Assembly (NCBI RefSeq): GCF_012910785.2
Contig: NZ_WTVH02000008.1
Coordinates: forward strand, 434,001 to 498,000
Reading direction: 5' to 3'
From: Aromatoleum buckelii
GTDB taxonomy: Bacteria; Pseudomonadota; Gammaproteobacteria; Burkholderiales; Rhodocyclaceae
Length of the DNA: 64,000 nt
Positions within the stretch are counted from its first letter, which is position 1, and every line of letters begins with the position of its first letter. Below are positions 51,266 through 60,223 of this stretch, piece after piece. The translations under genes and the position numbers were made by a program. Under the pieces are notes generated by a model. That model was not told the DNA's origin. It did no database searches and worked only from the letters and a program-made list of their open reading frames with translations.

Positions 51266-52788
51266 GCGGATTCTCCTGCCGGTGGTGCGGCGGCGCCGGC
51301 AGGCCGGGGCGCCGGCGCCGGTTGCGGGTCGGGCCCCGCTTTGCGCCGCGCGGCGGTCTCGGCCTTCTCGCGCGTCTCGCGTTCGAGCCGCTCGGCCCTT
51401 GCCTGCGCGAGCGTCTTCGTCGCTTCGTTGCGGAGCTTGTTGCGGTCCCGCGCGGCGAGCTCGCCTTTGGCGTGATGGAAATACTGCACCAGCGGGATGT
51501 GCGACGGGCAGTCGTACGCGCAGCAACCGCATGCGATGCAGTCCTTGAGGCCGAACTTCACCGCAGCGTCGAGATCGCCCGCCCGGATGCGGCGCGCGAT
51601 CTCGAGCGGCAACAGGCCGACCGGGCACGCGCGCACGCAGGTGCTGCAGCGGATGCACGGGCCGGGCGTACGCAAGCCGACTTCGTCGGCATCGAGGACG
51701 AGGATGCCTCCCGTGCCCTTGATGACCGGCACGCGCAGCGAAGGCACTTGCATCCCCGTCATCGGACCGCCCATTAACAGGCGCGCCGGTGCCCCGCGAT
51801 CCGCGCGCAGGCCGCCGCAGAACTCGAGGACTTCGTCGGCGAGCGTCCCGATCAGCACTTCGACGTTGCCGGGCTCGCGCACGCACGCGCCATTGACGGT
51901 CACGAGCCGCGACACCAGCGGCCGGCCGAAACGCACTGCGTCGCGCACGGCGACCGCGGTGGCGACGTTGTGCACGACGACGCCGACGTCCGCCGGGCGG
52001 CCCTGCGCCGGCACTTCGAGCCCGGTGAGCGCGAGGACGAGGTGTTTCTCCGACCCCATCGGGTAGCGCGTCGGGACCGGTTCGACCCGGATTTTAGGGT
52101 GTCCGGCCGCGGCGGCGCGCATCGCGGCGATCGCTTCGGGCTTGTTGTCCTCGATGCCGATGCGCGCTTCGCGCGCGCCGGCCGCGTGCAACATGATCGC
52201 GATGCCATCGACGGCTTCTTCCGCGCGGTCGCGCATCAGCCGGTCGTCGCACGACAGGAATGGCTCGCACTCGCCGCCGTTGATGATCAGCAGGTCGACG
52301 TTCGCGTCGCGCCCGCCGCTGAGCTTGACCGCCGACGGAAACGCCGCGCCGCCAAGACCGACGACGCCGGCTGCCGAAACGCGCCGGCCGATCTCGGCCG
52401 GCTCGAGCGCGAACGGGTCGGCGCACGCCGTCAGCGTCGTCCACTCGTCCCGGCCGTCGCTGTCGATCGTGATCGCCGCGACCGGCAGCCCCGACGGGTG
52501 CGGCGCGACGATGTCGCCGATCGCGACGATTCGCCCGGAGGTGGGCGCATGGATCGCAGCGGAGATCGCGCCCTGCGGCGCGGCGATCCGCTGTCCCTTC
52601 TGAACGGTGTCGCCGACGGCGACGGCAGCGTGCGCGGGCGCGCCGACGTGCTGCAAGAGCGGCACGTAGAGCCGCTCGGGCAGCGGCATTTTGCGCACCA
52701 GCGCGTCCGCCGCCGGCCGCTTGTGGTCTTCGGGGTGGATGCCGCGGCTGAATTTGCGCGTGCGCAGGAAGCGGTCGATGAAGCCCAT
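51262..52788 (-). CDS. rnfC: Rnf complex iron-sulphur/NADH-binding subunit RnfC
   Basis: A 508-residue cytoplasmic-face subunit. The N-terminus has a RnfC barrel-sandwich domain (FSRGIHPEDHKRPAADALVR; ISAAIHAPTSGRIVAIGDIV), an NADH/FMN-binding part with VGLGGAAFPSAVKLSGG and LIINGGECEPFLSCDDRLM, and two [4Fe-4S] motifs, CIRCSTCVRACPVG and CIACGCCAYDCPSHIP. The C-terminal ~70 residues are a charged Ala/Glu/Lys helix (RNEATKTLAQARAERLERET). It starts 10 bp after rnfB. Confidence 0.95.
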   Translation of the reverse strand: MGFIDRFLRTRKFSRGIHPEDHKRPAADALVRKMPLPERLYVPLLQHVGAPAHAAVAVGDTVQKGQRIAAPQGAISAAIHAPTSGRIVAIGDIVAPHPSGLPVAAITIDSDGRDEWTTLTACADPFALEPAEIGRRVSAAGVVGLGGAAFPSAVKLSGGRDANVDLLIINGGECEPFLSCDDRLMRDRAEEAVDGIAIMLHAAGAREARIGIEDNKPEAIAAMRAAAAGHPKIRVEPVPTRYPMGSEKHLVLALTGLEVPAQGRPADVGVVVHNVATAVAVRDAVRFGRPLVSRLVTVNGACVREPGNVEVLIGTLADEVLEFCGGLRADRGAPARLLMGGPMTGMQVPSLRVPVIKGTGGILVLDADEVGLRTPGPCIRCSTCVRACPVGLLPLEIARRIRAGDLDAAVKFGLKDCIACGCCAYDCPSHIPLVQYFHHAKGELAARDRNKLRNEATKTLAQARAERLERETREKAETAARRKAGPDPQPAPAPRPAGAAAPPAGESA

Positions 52789-52797
52789 TTCGTTTCC

Positions 52798-53328
52798 TCA
52801 GGCGCAAGCCGCAGGCTTCGGCCAGACCCACTGCTGCAGCGTGACCGGCAACGGCTGCATCGCCATCGCCTCGGTCGGGCAGCGCTCGATGCAACTGCCG
52901 CAACCGGTGCAGGCATCGCGCAGCACATTGTGGATCTGCTTGGGTCCGCCGAGGATCGCGTCAGTCGGGCAGACCTTGATGCAGCGCGTGCAGCCGATGC
53001 AGATATCTTCCCTGATGCCGGCGACTTTCGGGCCTTCGTCACGCAGGCCGGCGAGGTCGACGGCGATGCCGAGCCGCGCGGCGATCGTTTCGGCAAGCGC
53101 CCGCCCGCCTGGCGGGCAGCAGGCCGGGGACGCAGTGCCCGCAGCGATTGCCGCTGCCGCCCCGGCGCAACCGGGGAAACCGCACTGGCCGCAGTTCGAG
53201 CCCGGCATCATCGCTTCGAGTTCGGTGACGACCGGATTCGCCTCGACGGCGAAAAAGCGGCTGGCGAGACCGAGCATGACGCCGAGCGCGGCGCCGAGAA
53301 GAGTCAGACTGACGACGGCGAAAAGCAC
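52798..53328 (-). CDS. rnfB: Rnf complex iron-sulphur subunit RnfB
   Basis: A 176-residue subunit with an N-terminal membrane anchor (VVSLTLLGAALGVMLGLASR), a first cluster motif SNCGQCGFPGCAGAAAAI with the later CC in SPACCPPGG, and two ferredoxin [4Fe-4S] motifs, CIGCTRCIKVCPTDAI and CTGCGSCIERCPTEAM. It accepts electrons from ferredoxin. It lies between rnfA and rnfC with 13 and 9 bp gaps. Confidence 0.95.
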   Translation of the reverse strand: MLFAVVSLTLLGAALGVMLGLASRFFAVEANPVVTELEAMMPGSNCGQCGFPGCAGAAAAIAAGTASPACCPPGGRALAETIAARLGIAVDLAGLRDEGPKVAGIREDICIGCTRCIKVCPTDAILGGPKQIHNVLRDACTGCGSCIERCPTEAMAMQPLPVTLQQWVWPKPAACA

Positions 53329-53341
53329 CTGTTTCCCCTCC

Positions 53342-53923
53342 TTAAGCGGCGACCAGCCCGGACAGCCCCATGAAGGCGAGGCTGAGCAGGCTGATCGTGA
53401 TGAATGCGGCCGGTGCGCCGGCGAAAGCGGCCGGGACGGACGCGAGCGCGAGGCGTTCGCGCAGGCCGGCGAAGATCAGCAGCACGAGCGTGAAGCCGAG
53501 CGCCGAGCCGAAGCCGAACAGCACGCTCTTGAAGAAGCCGTAGCCCTGCTGCACGTTGAGCAGCGCGACACCCAGCACTGCGCAGTTCGTCGTGATCAGC
53601 GGCAAGTAAATGCCGAGGCTCTGGTACAGCGCCGGGCTCGTCTTGCGGATCGCCATTTCGGTGAATTGCACGGCCGCCGCGATGACCAGGATGAAACTCA
53701 GGATGCGCAGGAAGCCGAGGTCGAACGGCGCCAGCAGCCAGTGCTCGAGCATCCAGCTCGCGGCTGCCGCGAGCGTGATGACGAAAGTCGTCGCCAGCCC
53801 CATGCCGAGGGCCGCATCCATGCTTTTCGACACGCCCATCGCCGGACACAGGCCGAGGAATTTGACCAGCACGACGTTGTTGACGAGAGCGGTCGACAGC
53901 AGCAGGAGCGCATATTCGTGCAT
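53342..53923 (-). CDS. rnfA: Rnf complex membrane subunit RnfA
   Basis: A 193-residue protein with six helices: [20 protein letters not shown], then [60 protein letters not shown] and [20 protein letters not shown]. The Cys of GLCP and TNC match those of RnfE and bind the shared [2Fe-2S] centre. Start 53923 excludes shadow codons up to 54148. It follows rseC by 13 bp. Confidence 0.95.
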   Translation of the reverse strand: MHEYALLLLSTALVNNVVLVKFLGLCPAMGVSKSMDAALGMGLATTFVITLAAAASWMLEHWLLAPFDLGFLRILSFILVIAAAVQFTEMAIRKTSPALYQSLGIYLPLITTNCAVLGVALLNVQQGYGFFKSVLFGFGSALGFTLVLLIFAGLRERLALASVPAAFAGAPAAFITISLLSLAFMGLSGLVAA

Positions 53924-53936
53924 CGCGTGCTCCCGC

Positions 53937-54467
53937 TCAGGCCGGATTGCGGGAAAAGTCGGGGCCCGCGTGGCGCAGGAAGCGCGGCACCGTGCTGCCG
54001 CTTGTGGCGAGTCGCGACGCGAGGCGGCGGGCGATCGCGAGGCCGAGCAGGAGGCCGCTTGCCATCGCGCCGAAAGTGAGCACGTCGCTGCCGCCTGCAA
54101 ACTCGGCGGTCGCGCCGGCGCCCAGCATGATCGCGAGCGGCAGCGCATAGGCGGTCAACGCAGCCGTCGCGAGCGCGTCCTCGCCGACGCCGACGACGAC
54201 GCGGTCGCCGACTTCGAGGCCCGGCCCGTCGGCGCCCGTGTCGACCGGAAAACGGCGCGCCGCCATCCGGCGCGAGAAAGTGCCGGCGCCGCTGGCGAGG
54301 GCGAATGTCGCCGAACCGCAGCTCCGCGCGGCCGCGCAGCTGCCGCACCCGGAGCTCGGCTCCGGCTCGAGCCACGCGACGGCGCCGGTGATCCCGACGA
54401 CGCGCGCAGTGCCTTCGAGCAGCGGCGCGCCGCTGCGGGCGATGCCGTCATGTTCCCGCGCATTCAT
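53937..54467 (-). CDS. rseC: RseC-family protein (SoxR reduction / positive sigma-E regulator)
   Basis: A 176-residue membrane protein. N-terminal region with Cys-rich [11 protein letters not shown] near residue 34, then [20 protein letters not shown], and two membrane segments (about 85-130; [20 protein letters not shown]). In E. coli RseC works with the Rnf-like Rsx complex to keep SoxR reduced. First gene of the rnf operon. Start 54467 has AGGAGG about 10 bases upstream. Its ending is typical (C-terminal basic tail). Confidence 0.88.
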   Translation of the reverse strand: MNAREHDGIARSGAPLLEGTARVVGITGAVAWLEPEPSSGCGSCAAARSCGSATFALASGAGTFSRRMAARRFPVDTGADGPGLEVGDRVVVGVGEDALATAALTAYALPLAIMLGAGATAEFAGGSDVLTFGAMASGLLLGLAIARRLASRLATSGSTVPRFLRHAGPDFSRNPA

Positions 54468-54572
54468 GTTGACCGAGCCTCCTTCGTCGAGATGATGTCG
54501 TTGCCGCTGTGACGGATCGAAACCGGGTCTTTTCCCGCGGTCGTCGTCCTGCGCACGGCAGCGCAGCAAAAA

Positions 54573-54590
54573 GATTGACATCAAACAATC
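54573..54590. promoter_or_regulatory. Palindrome GATTG-N8-CAATC, FNR-box-like
   Basis: GATTGACATCAAACAATC is a 5-bp inverted repeat and contains TTGAC-ATCA-AACAA, a two-mismatch version of the FNR/Anr box (TTGAT-N4-ATCAA). It lies 106 bp upstream of rseC and just downstream of the predicted -10, a position expected for repression more than activation. Confidence 0.4.
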
Positions 54591-54600
54591 AGCGGCGCAA

Positions 54601-54630
54601 ACGATACATAAAACCAAGGACAAAAGTCAA
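54601..54630 (-). promoter_or_regulatory. Candidate promoter of the rseC-rnf operon
   Basis: On the minus strand TTGACT (-35) and TATCGT (-10) are separated by 18 bases, giving a start near 54594 and a leader of about 125 nt. The 372-bp gap 54468-54839 otherwise holds the palindrome and an AT-rich stretch. Confidence 0.45.
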
Positions 54631-54839
54631 TGGGTGTAACGCAAGGCGCGCGTTCGGGACGTCGCTTTTTTTCCCGATTCCGGGCTCCCTGCGATCACTG
54701 ATCCTGACAAAAACGGCAGCCGGAGCAGAGACGGTGTCCTATAGTTGCTGTCCGAATCCGGCGGCCGGACGTTCGCGCGGGCAGGATATTGGCCGCGGAG
54801 CACTCGCGGGTGCGGGAATCTGACCGAGGAGACTTCGAC

Positions 54840-55559
54840 ATGATGCTGTCCCGCCTCACGCTTGGCGTCGCGATCCTCGCCGCCGTGATGCTGTTCCTAT
54901 CCGGCTCGGGCACGCGCTTCGGGTTGTGGCCGTTTCCGACCGGATTCATGCTGCTGAAATGGGCCGCGTATTTCGGCGTGGGGGCGGCCGCGGTTGCGCT
55001 CGTCGGCCTGATCGTGCCGAAGCTGCGCGCCGGACACGGGCGCAGCTTCGCCGCGGCGCTCGCGCTCGGCCTCGCCGTCGCGGCCGTGCCGGTGTACTGG
55101 ATGCAGGCGGCCGGCCAAGTGCCGCGGATTCACGACATCAGCACCGACCTCGACAATCCGCCGGCTTTCGTCGCGGTACTGGCGCAGCGGGGCGACGCGT
55201 CGAATCCGCCCGAGCATGGCGGCCCGGCGGTTGCCGAAGCGCAGCGCCGCGCCTATCCGGACATCCGCCCGCTGGTGCTGCCGCTGCCGCCCGCGGACGC
55301 TTTCGCGCACGCGTTGCGGGCGGCGCGCGCGATGGGTTGGGAGATCGTCGCGCAGGATGCTGCCGCGGGACGGATCGAAGCGACGGCGACGACACTGTGG
55401 TTCGGCTTCAGGGACGATGTCGTCGTGCGCGTCGCATCGATAGAGGGCGGCAGCCGCATCGACGTCCGCTCGGCGTCACGCGTCGGCGTCAGCGACGTCG
55501 GCGCCAACGCGAAGCGCATCCGGGCTTATCTGGCGAGGCTCGCGGACTCCGCCGATTGA
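54840..55559 (+). CDS. DUF1499 membrane protein
   Basis: A 239-residue protein with three N-terminal hydrophobic segments (LTLGVAILAAVMLFLSGSGT; MLLKWAAYFGVGAAAVALVG; FAAALALGLAVAAVPVYWMQ) and a DUF1499 domain (IHDISTDLDNPPAFVAVLAQ; YPDIRPLVLPLPPADAFAHA; IDVRSASRVGVSDVGANAKR). Function is unknown. Start 54840 has a GAGGAG site. It converges on the metallo-beta-lactamase-fold gene with a 3-bp gap. Confidence 0.88.
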   Translation: MMLSRLTLGVAILAAVMLFLSGSGTRFGLWPFPTGFMLLKWAAYFGVGAAAVALVGLIVPKLRAGHGRSFAAALALGLAVAAVPVYWMQAAGQVPRIHDISTDLDNPPAFVAVLAQRGDASNPPEHGGPAVAEAQRRAYPDIRPLVLPLPPADAFAHALRAARAMGWEIVAQDAAAGRIEATATTLWFGFRDDVVVRVASIEGGSRIDVRSASRVGVSDVGANAKRIRAYLARLADSAD

Positions 55560-55562
55560 CGT

Positions 55563-56540
55563 TCAGCAGCCGGAGAGGCATTTCGCGTCGGCGTCGAACG
55601 TCATCGTCCGGCCGCTCAGCGGCACGCGCATCGGCGCCGTCAGGGCCTTGCCGAACTGCGCGGTGCGCGTCTCGGGCAGCAACTGGCCATCGCGCGTCGC
55701 CGCCTCGTTCGCATGCGACGCGATCACCGCGTTCGGCTTGACCATTTCGTTGATGACGTGAGCCGCTTCGGCCGGGCCCGCCGTGAAAGTGCCGCCGATG
55801 TTGATCACTGCGAGCTTCGCATCGTAGAAGCGCCGCACGACGAGATCCTGCTCGGCGGTCACGCCGGTGTCGCCGGACAGGTACGCGACGAGGCCGTTCG
55901 AGAACTTCAGCACGTAGCCGCCGGGCGGGCCGACGTAAGCGGTCAGTCCGGCGGCTTTCAGCGCTTCGGCGTGGCCGTCGTCGAGAAACGCCGGGTCGAG
56001 GCCGTTGCTGTGGACCGCGGGCACGCTGGCGATGGTGACGCCGCCGACTTTTGCGCTGCCGCCGAAGCGCAGCAGCTGGACCTGTTTCGGGTCGCCGCCC
56101 GCCGCCTTGACACGGGCGGCGAGAAAGCCGTGCATCTCGCCGCCGACGATCAGTTTCGCTTTCTTGCCGACGGCGATGTTCACGGTGTTGGAATTCGGCG
56201 TCACCTTCACCGAAGCATCCGGTTTGCCGCATTCCCCCGCGTTCGCCGCCGGCGTGTGCGCGTCGCCGAGATGATCACCATGCACGTGCGTCAGCAGCAC
56301 CGCGTCGATCTGGCCGAGCCGCGGGTCGTCCGCGCCGCGCACCGTGCGTCCGGCGTCATAGAGAATACGAGTGCCGTCAGGGTCCTCGAACACCATCGCG
56401 CGGTCGAACGCGCAGAATTCCCCGTCGTGGCTTCCGAGCGGAGTGATCCTGACGGTTGCGTCAGGCGCAGCCGGCGTCGCCGCAGTGGCCGGCGGGGTTG
56501 CGATCGCTGCGAACGCGAGCGCGAAAGCTGTCGTTTTCAT
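55563..56540 (-). CDS. Exported metallo-beta-lactamase-fold hydrolase
   Basis: A 325-residue protein with a signal peptide (FALAFAAIATPPATAATPA) and a metallo-beta-lactamase fold: zinc motif LLTHVHGDHLGDAH (HxHxDH) near residue 85, later LSGDTGVTAEQDLVV (the Asp bridging the zincs) and IASHANEAATRDG. A Cys at the end (KCLSGC) may be paired. The periplasmic location and UlaG-like pattern suggest a hydrolase; the substrate is unknown. Confidence 0.86.
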   Translation of the reverse strand: MKTTAFALAFAAIATPPATAATPAAPDATVRITPLGSHDGEFCAFDRAMVFEDPDGTRILYDAGRTVRGADDPRLGQIDAVLLTHVHGDHLGDAHTPAANAGECGKPDASVKVTPNSNTVNIAVGKKAKLIVGGEMHGFLAARVKAAGGDPKQVQLLRFGGSAKVGGVTIASVPAVHSNGLDPAFLDDGHAEALKAAGLTAYVGPPGGYVLKFSNGLVAYLSGDTGVTAEQDLVVRRFYDAKLAVINIGGTFTAGPAEAAHVINEMVKPNAVIASHANEAATRDGQLLPETRTAQFGKALTAPMRVPLSGRTMTFDADAKCLSGC

Positions 56541-56812
56541 TCTTTTCCCTCCGTGGACGGCGGGCAGCGCGATTCCGCACGATGATGCGCCTTCAACGCC
56601 GGAAAACTTTCCCGAAGCTTAGACCACCGGTCGGCATCCGGCCTGTGAGGGCCGGGGCAAGCGCGAGCGGCGCGGAGGCACCGCAGCCTTCGGCGCGCAG
56701 CGGGGATGAAACAAAGGCTTGCGGGCATTCGCGGCGATCGTGGTTATCGTTGGGCATCCCGGCAGGGTGCAACGCAATTCGCCGGTGTCGCCATCACAGG
56801 GAGAAATCGCGG

Positions 56813-57865
56813 ATGAGAGCACGAAAATCCGCCTGGGTCGGCGTGTGGTTCGATCTCGCCCGGACGACCGCCCGCGCGTCGGGAAAGATCAACCGGGCGG
56901 CCGGCAAGGCGACGGCGAAGCGCGCCGGACCGGCGCTGCGCAAAGCCGCGACGCAGCTCTTGACCGGCGTCGCGACACCGACGCCCCCTCCCGCGACGCG
57001 CGGCGGCGGGCGTTGGGAAGTCGGCCGCTGGGGCCTCGGGCCGATGGCGATGCGCCGCTACCGCCTGTACCTGCCGCCGGGTGTCCGCCGGCCGCTGCCG
57101 CTGGTCGTGCTGTTGCACGGCTGTGGCCAGGATTCGGCGAGTTTCGCGGCGACGACGCGCGCCGCGGCGAATGCCCGCGCTGGAGGCTATGCCGTGCTGT
57201 TGCCGGAACAGGCCTCCGAGGCGAACCCGAACCGCTGCTGGAACTGGTTCGGGCGCGAGCCGGTCGTCGCGACCGAAGCCGCGATCCTGAAAGCCATCGT
57301 CGATCACGTCTGCGACGCCCATCGGTTGCGGACCGACCGAGTGTTCGCACTCGGCCTGTCGGCAGGAGGCGCGATGGCGCTGACGCTCGCGCTGCGCTAT
57401 CCGGGGCTGTTCGCCGCCGTCGGCACGCACTCGGGCGCCGTGCCGCACAGCGCATCGTCGGCGCTGCAGGCCGGGCACGCGATGCGCGGCCGGCGCTCGC
57501 CCGAACTCGCCGGGCTGCGCCAGCGGCTCGGCGGGCGCCGGCTGCCGCCGCTGATCGTGATCCACGGCGAAGCCGACCGCAGCGTCGCATGGGCGAACGC
57601 CGAAGAATCGGTCGCGCTTTGGCTCGGACTGATGGCGCCGGTCGTCGCGTCGGCGGGAATATCCCGGGCCGCGCGGCGCGGTGCGCGCTATCCGTATGCC
57701 GTGACCGATTGGAAGCGTGACCGCCGCGCGTACGTGCGGATGATCCGCGTCGCCGGGCTCGGCCATGCGTGGAGCGGCGGGGCAGCGAAGCAGGCTTTTT
57801 CAGATCCGCGCGGACCTGACGCATTGAAGCTTTTCTGGCGCTTCTTCGACGCGTGTGTCGAGTGA
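56813..57865 (+). CDS. PHB-depolymerase-type esterase
   Basis: A 350-residue alpha/beta hydrolase of the extracellular/intracellular poly(3-hydroxybutyrate) depolymerase family (LpqC-like). Oxyanion region VVLLHGCGQDSASFAATTR near residue 100, CWNWFGREP near 145, the nucleophile GLSAGGAMALTLALRYPGLF (Ser near 185), the Asp region VIHGEADRSVAWANAEES and the His in GLGHAWSGG. No signal peptide; the first 60 residues are basic and helical (ARTTARASGKINRAAGKATA), possibly for granule binding. Substrate is inferred. Confidence 0.86.
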   Translation: MRARKSAWVGVWFDLARTTARASGKINRAAGKATAKRAGPALRKAATQLLTGVATPTPPPATRGGGRWEVGRWGLGPMAMRRYRLYLPPGVRRPLPLVVLLHGCGQDSASFAATTRAAANARAGGYAVLLPEQASEANPNRCWNWFGREPVVATEAAILKAIVDHVCDAHRLRTDRVFALGLSAGGAMALTLALRYPGLFAAVGTHSGAVPHSASSALQAGHAMRGRRSPELAGLRQRLGGRRLPPLIVIHGEADRSVAWANAEESVALWLGLMAPVVASAGISRAARRGARYPYAVTDWKRDRRAYVRMIRVAGLGHAWSGGAAKQAFSDPRGPDALKLFWRFFDACVE

Positions 57866-57908
57866 CGCAGTGGCGGATGCAATTCGGCGGCTGGCTCGGG
57901 CGAGCGGG

Positions 57909-58397
57909 CTAAGGAGCGCGGTGTTCTTCGCGCCGCCGCGACGGGTCGTTCGCTGCGGCGCCGTGTTCGCGGTGGTACACCGGCGTCACGCTCACGACGC
58001 CGGGGATTTCCCGTATCCAGCCGACCAGTTCCAGAGTGTCGGAAAAACGCGTGCAGTCGCTGATCACGGCGAGCTTGCCCGCCGGGTTGATCGTGCAGAT
58101 ATCGAGCTCGGGCACTGCCGCGATTGCCCGGGCGACCTCCGCGGTGCGTGCGGGTTCGGTCTCGACGAGAATGCCTGGGACATGCGCTGGACAATCGTCG
58201 GCAACCAGCGGCGAAGAACCCTCGGCCGCGGAGCCGTATCGTGCGCCGAAGCTCCTGAAGAGGAAGTGGAGCGCGACCGGCAACAGCGCGAGCGCCGGGT
58301 TGACAGCGATGCCGAGAAAAACACCTGCCAGCGCGAGAAGAATCAGGCGCGGAAGCTGGTGGGGCTTCTTCCATTGGGAACTCGATCGTGCATCCAT
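57909..58397 (-). CDS. Membrane-anchored NapD-like protein
   Basis: A 162-residue protein. After a short start comes a membrane segment (LPRLILLALAGVFLGIAVNP; ALALLPVALHFLF), then a NapD-like domain: VPGILVETEPARTAEVARAI, PELDICTINPAGKLAVISDC, LELVGWIREIPGVVSVTPVY. NapD is the signal-peptide chaperone of periplasmic nitrate reductase NapA; here no nap gene is close and the domain is tethered to the membrane. The start is uncertain (58397 or 58403). The tail is Arg/Glu-rich. Confidence 0.65.
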   Translation of the reverse strand: MDARSSSQWKKPHQLPRLILLALAGVFLGIAVNPALALLPVALHFLFRSFGARYGSAAEGSSPLVADDCPAHVPGILVETEPARTAEVARAIAAVPELDICTINPAGKLAVISDCTRFSDTLELVGWIREIPGVVSVTPVYHREHGAAANDPSRRREEHRAP

Positions 58398-58786
58398 TGC
58401 CATCGCTCCAGAACAAGGCTTGCTGCACAGAAACGGGAGGCGACGATGTTCCGTCTGCATGCCTGCGGTCCGCGCGCCGGTTTCCGACGCTCCCAGTGCA
58501 GTCACGGGTTTGTCGTGGGCCAACGCGGCCCTCCTGCGGGAAGCCATGTGAAGGATACAGCTTAATGGGTATTCGATAGGCCTAACAACCGGTAGATTCA
58601 TCCAATGGATGCGGCCGGAACAACGCGGCCGGAGAATTCGTGTGCTGCTGTCACGGGGCTGAGGGCGAGGGCGGGCTGCCGGCACTTTCCCGGTCCACTG
58701 ATGCTTCGATCGGTACTCGCGCGCAGAATTCCTCAGTCTGCCCTTTCGTCAGGGATCTCCGCGCCCCCGCTGTGCAGGCGCAGGAT
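58398..58786. other. Gap of 390 bp without a supported gene
   Basis: Between the NapD-like and DUF488 genes, both on the minus strand, I see no frame with coding character and no clear terminator or repeat. A longer NapD-like start (to 58685) is possible but reads as low-complexity Arg/Pro sequence. Confidence 0.5.
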
Positions 58787-59185
58787 TCAGGAGCCGGCAG
58801 GATCGACCCGCGCGCCTTTTTCGACCAGCAGCGCGCGAAGAATGGAGCGATGGCAGTGCGATTCGTCGGCGCAATAGCAGCCGAGGGAAAAGTTCGCACT
58901 GTGCGACAGCGCCGCAAGCACGTCGAGCGAGCGGCTGTTCTCGGGCGTCGCCATTTCGGCGCGGTAGTGCTTCGCGAAAGCGTGCCAGTCGGCGGGCGTG
59001 GCGGCATGTTGCGCCATTTTCATCGTCGCCACGCTCGGCGCGAGGTTCGGATACCAGACGTCGTACCAGTCGCGCGACGCGAACTCGGTTTTCGGCACGC
59101 CGCGCGGAGGGCGGCGTACGGTCCCGATGCGCACCCCTTCATCTGCGGCCCGGGGCGTGCCGAGCCGCACGATACGAACGACCAT
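58787..59185 (-). CDS. DUF488 family protein
   Basis: A 132-residue protein of the DUF488 (YeaO-type) family: MVVRIVRLGTPRAADEGVRI, SRDWYDVWYPNLAPS, WHAFAKHYRAEMATPENSRS and the Cys/His cluster SLGCYCADESHCHRSILRAL near residue 105, a family feature. Function is unsettled. Start 59185 has a GAGGAGG site. It lies 65 bp downstream of the EcsC gene on the same strand. Confidence 0.88.
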   Translation of the reverse strand: MVVRIVRLGTPRAADEGVRIGTVRRPPRGVPKTEFASRDWYDVWYPNLAPSVATMKMAQHAATPADWHAFAKHYRAEMATPENSRSLDVLAALSHSANFSLGCYCADESHCHRSILRALLVEKGARVDPAGS

Positions 59186-59250
59186 CGCTGCCTCCTCGTG
59201 TGTTGCCGGGGAATGGCGCCGGCGGGGGCGGGCGCCGCCCGCGGCGAGCT

Positions 59251-60039
59251 TCATCGTTCCTTATAGACGAGCCTGACTTCGTCGGCACCATGCACCCGTT
59301 CGAGGCGGCGCACCGTGAAGTGGCCGCGGGCCATGTCCTGGAAGTGGTCGATGAACAAGGTGTTGATCACCGCTCCGCCGAGCGCGCCGACGACCGGCAC
59401 GGCCTGTGCCGCGACTTTCTGCGACACGGTGATCGAAAAGCGCGACGCGATCTGGGTGATGAGCTGCACGATCGCCGGCGCGCCGCGGGAGATCGCGCCC
59501 TGCTGTGCGGCGTATCGCGCCGCTTCGGAGACCGCTTTCGCCATTGCCGCGCGCGCCGCGAAGTATCCCGTCTCCGCCGCGTCGTCATGACCGGATTTCC
59601 CTCCCAGCGCGAGCACCTGGACGCACTGCAGGCGCGCTTCGGCCGACCCGAGGTCTTCGCCTTCGCTGCGCGCGATCTCGGCGATGGAGCGCAGCATGAT
59701 CGTCGTCGACAGCGGTAGCTCGATCGCCAGCGCCGCGAGGCCGAGCGCGCCGCCCGCCGCGCCCGTCGTCCCGACTGCGAGCTTGTGCCAGCGGTTCGAG
59801 GTCGTCGACCGCGTCTCGGTGCGTTCGCGATCGAGCGTGCGCAGCGCGACGTCGAGCGCGGTCTCGATCGCCTTGCGCGTCGCGTTCATCACCGCCGCGT
59901 TCCAGCTCTTCGGCAGCATCCCGAAACCGCGCTCGATCGGCGAGCCGACGACGTCGCTGATGCGCGCGGCCAGCCCGGGATTCTCGAGCAGCGCGCGTGC
60001 GCGACGCAGGTCTTCGATGTCTGCGGCGGTCAGTCCCAT
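59251..60039 (-). CDS. EcsC-family protein
   Basis: A 262-residue protein matching the EcsC family: LTAADIEDLRRARALLENPG at the start, RKAIETALDVALRTL, a hydrophobic centre (GTTGAAGGALGLAALAIELP) with TTIMLRSIAEIARSEGEDL, and a second hydrophobic block (AQAVPVVGALGGAVINTLFI). Bacillus EcsC is tied to an ABC exporter, but the molecular function is unknown. It is divergent from the methyltransferase gene. Confidence 0.85.
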   Translation of the reverse strand: MGLTAADIEDLRRARALLENPGLAARISDVVGSPIERGFGMLPKSWNAAVMNATRKAIETALDVALRTLDRERTETRSTTSNRWHKLAVGTTGAAGGALGLAALAIELPLSTTIMLRSIAEIARSEGEDLGSAEARLQCVQVLALGGKSGHDDAAETGYFAARAAMAKAVSEAARYAAQQGAISRGAPAIVQLITQIASRFSITVSQKVAAQAVPVVGALGGAVINTLFIDHFQDMARGHFTVRRLERVHGADEVRLVYKER

Positions 60040-60223
60040 GGATGGCTCCGGTATCGAAAGTCAGAGGTGGGGCGGCGAAGACAGGTTCCCTCGCGGACGC
60101 CGCGCGTTGCGCCGACCTGCGCGGCAGTTTATCTTCACAGGCTTTGCCCTTTCTTGATACGAGCCTGAGGATCCCGATGAAACCCGTGCAGTCCTCCCGT
60201 GCCGGCGCTGCGGACTGCCGCAC

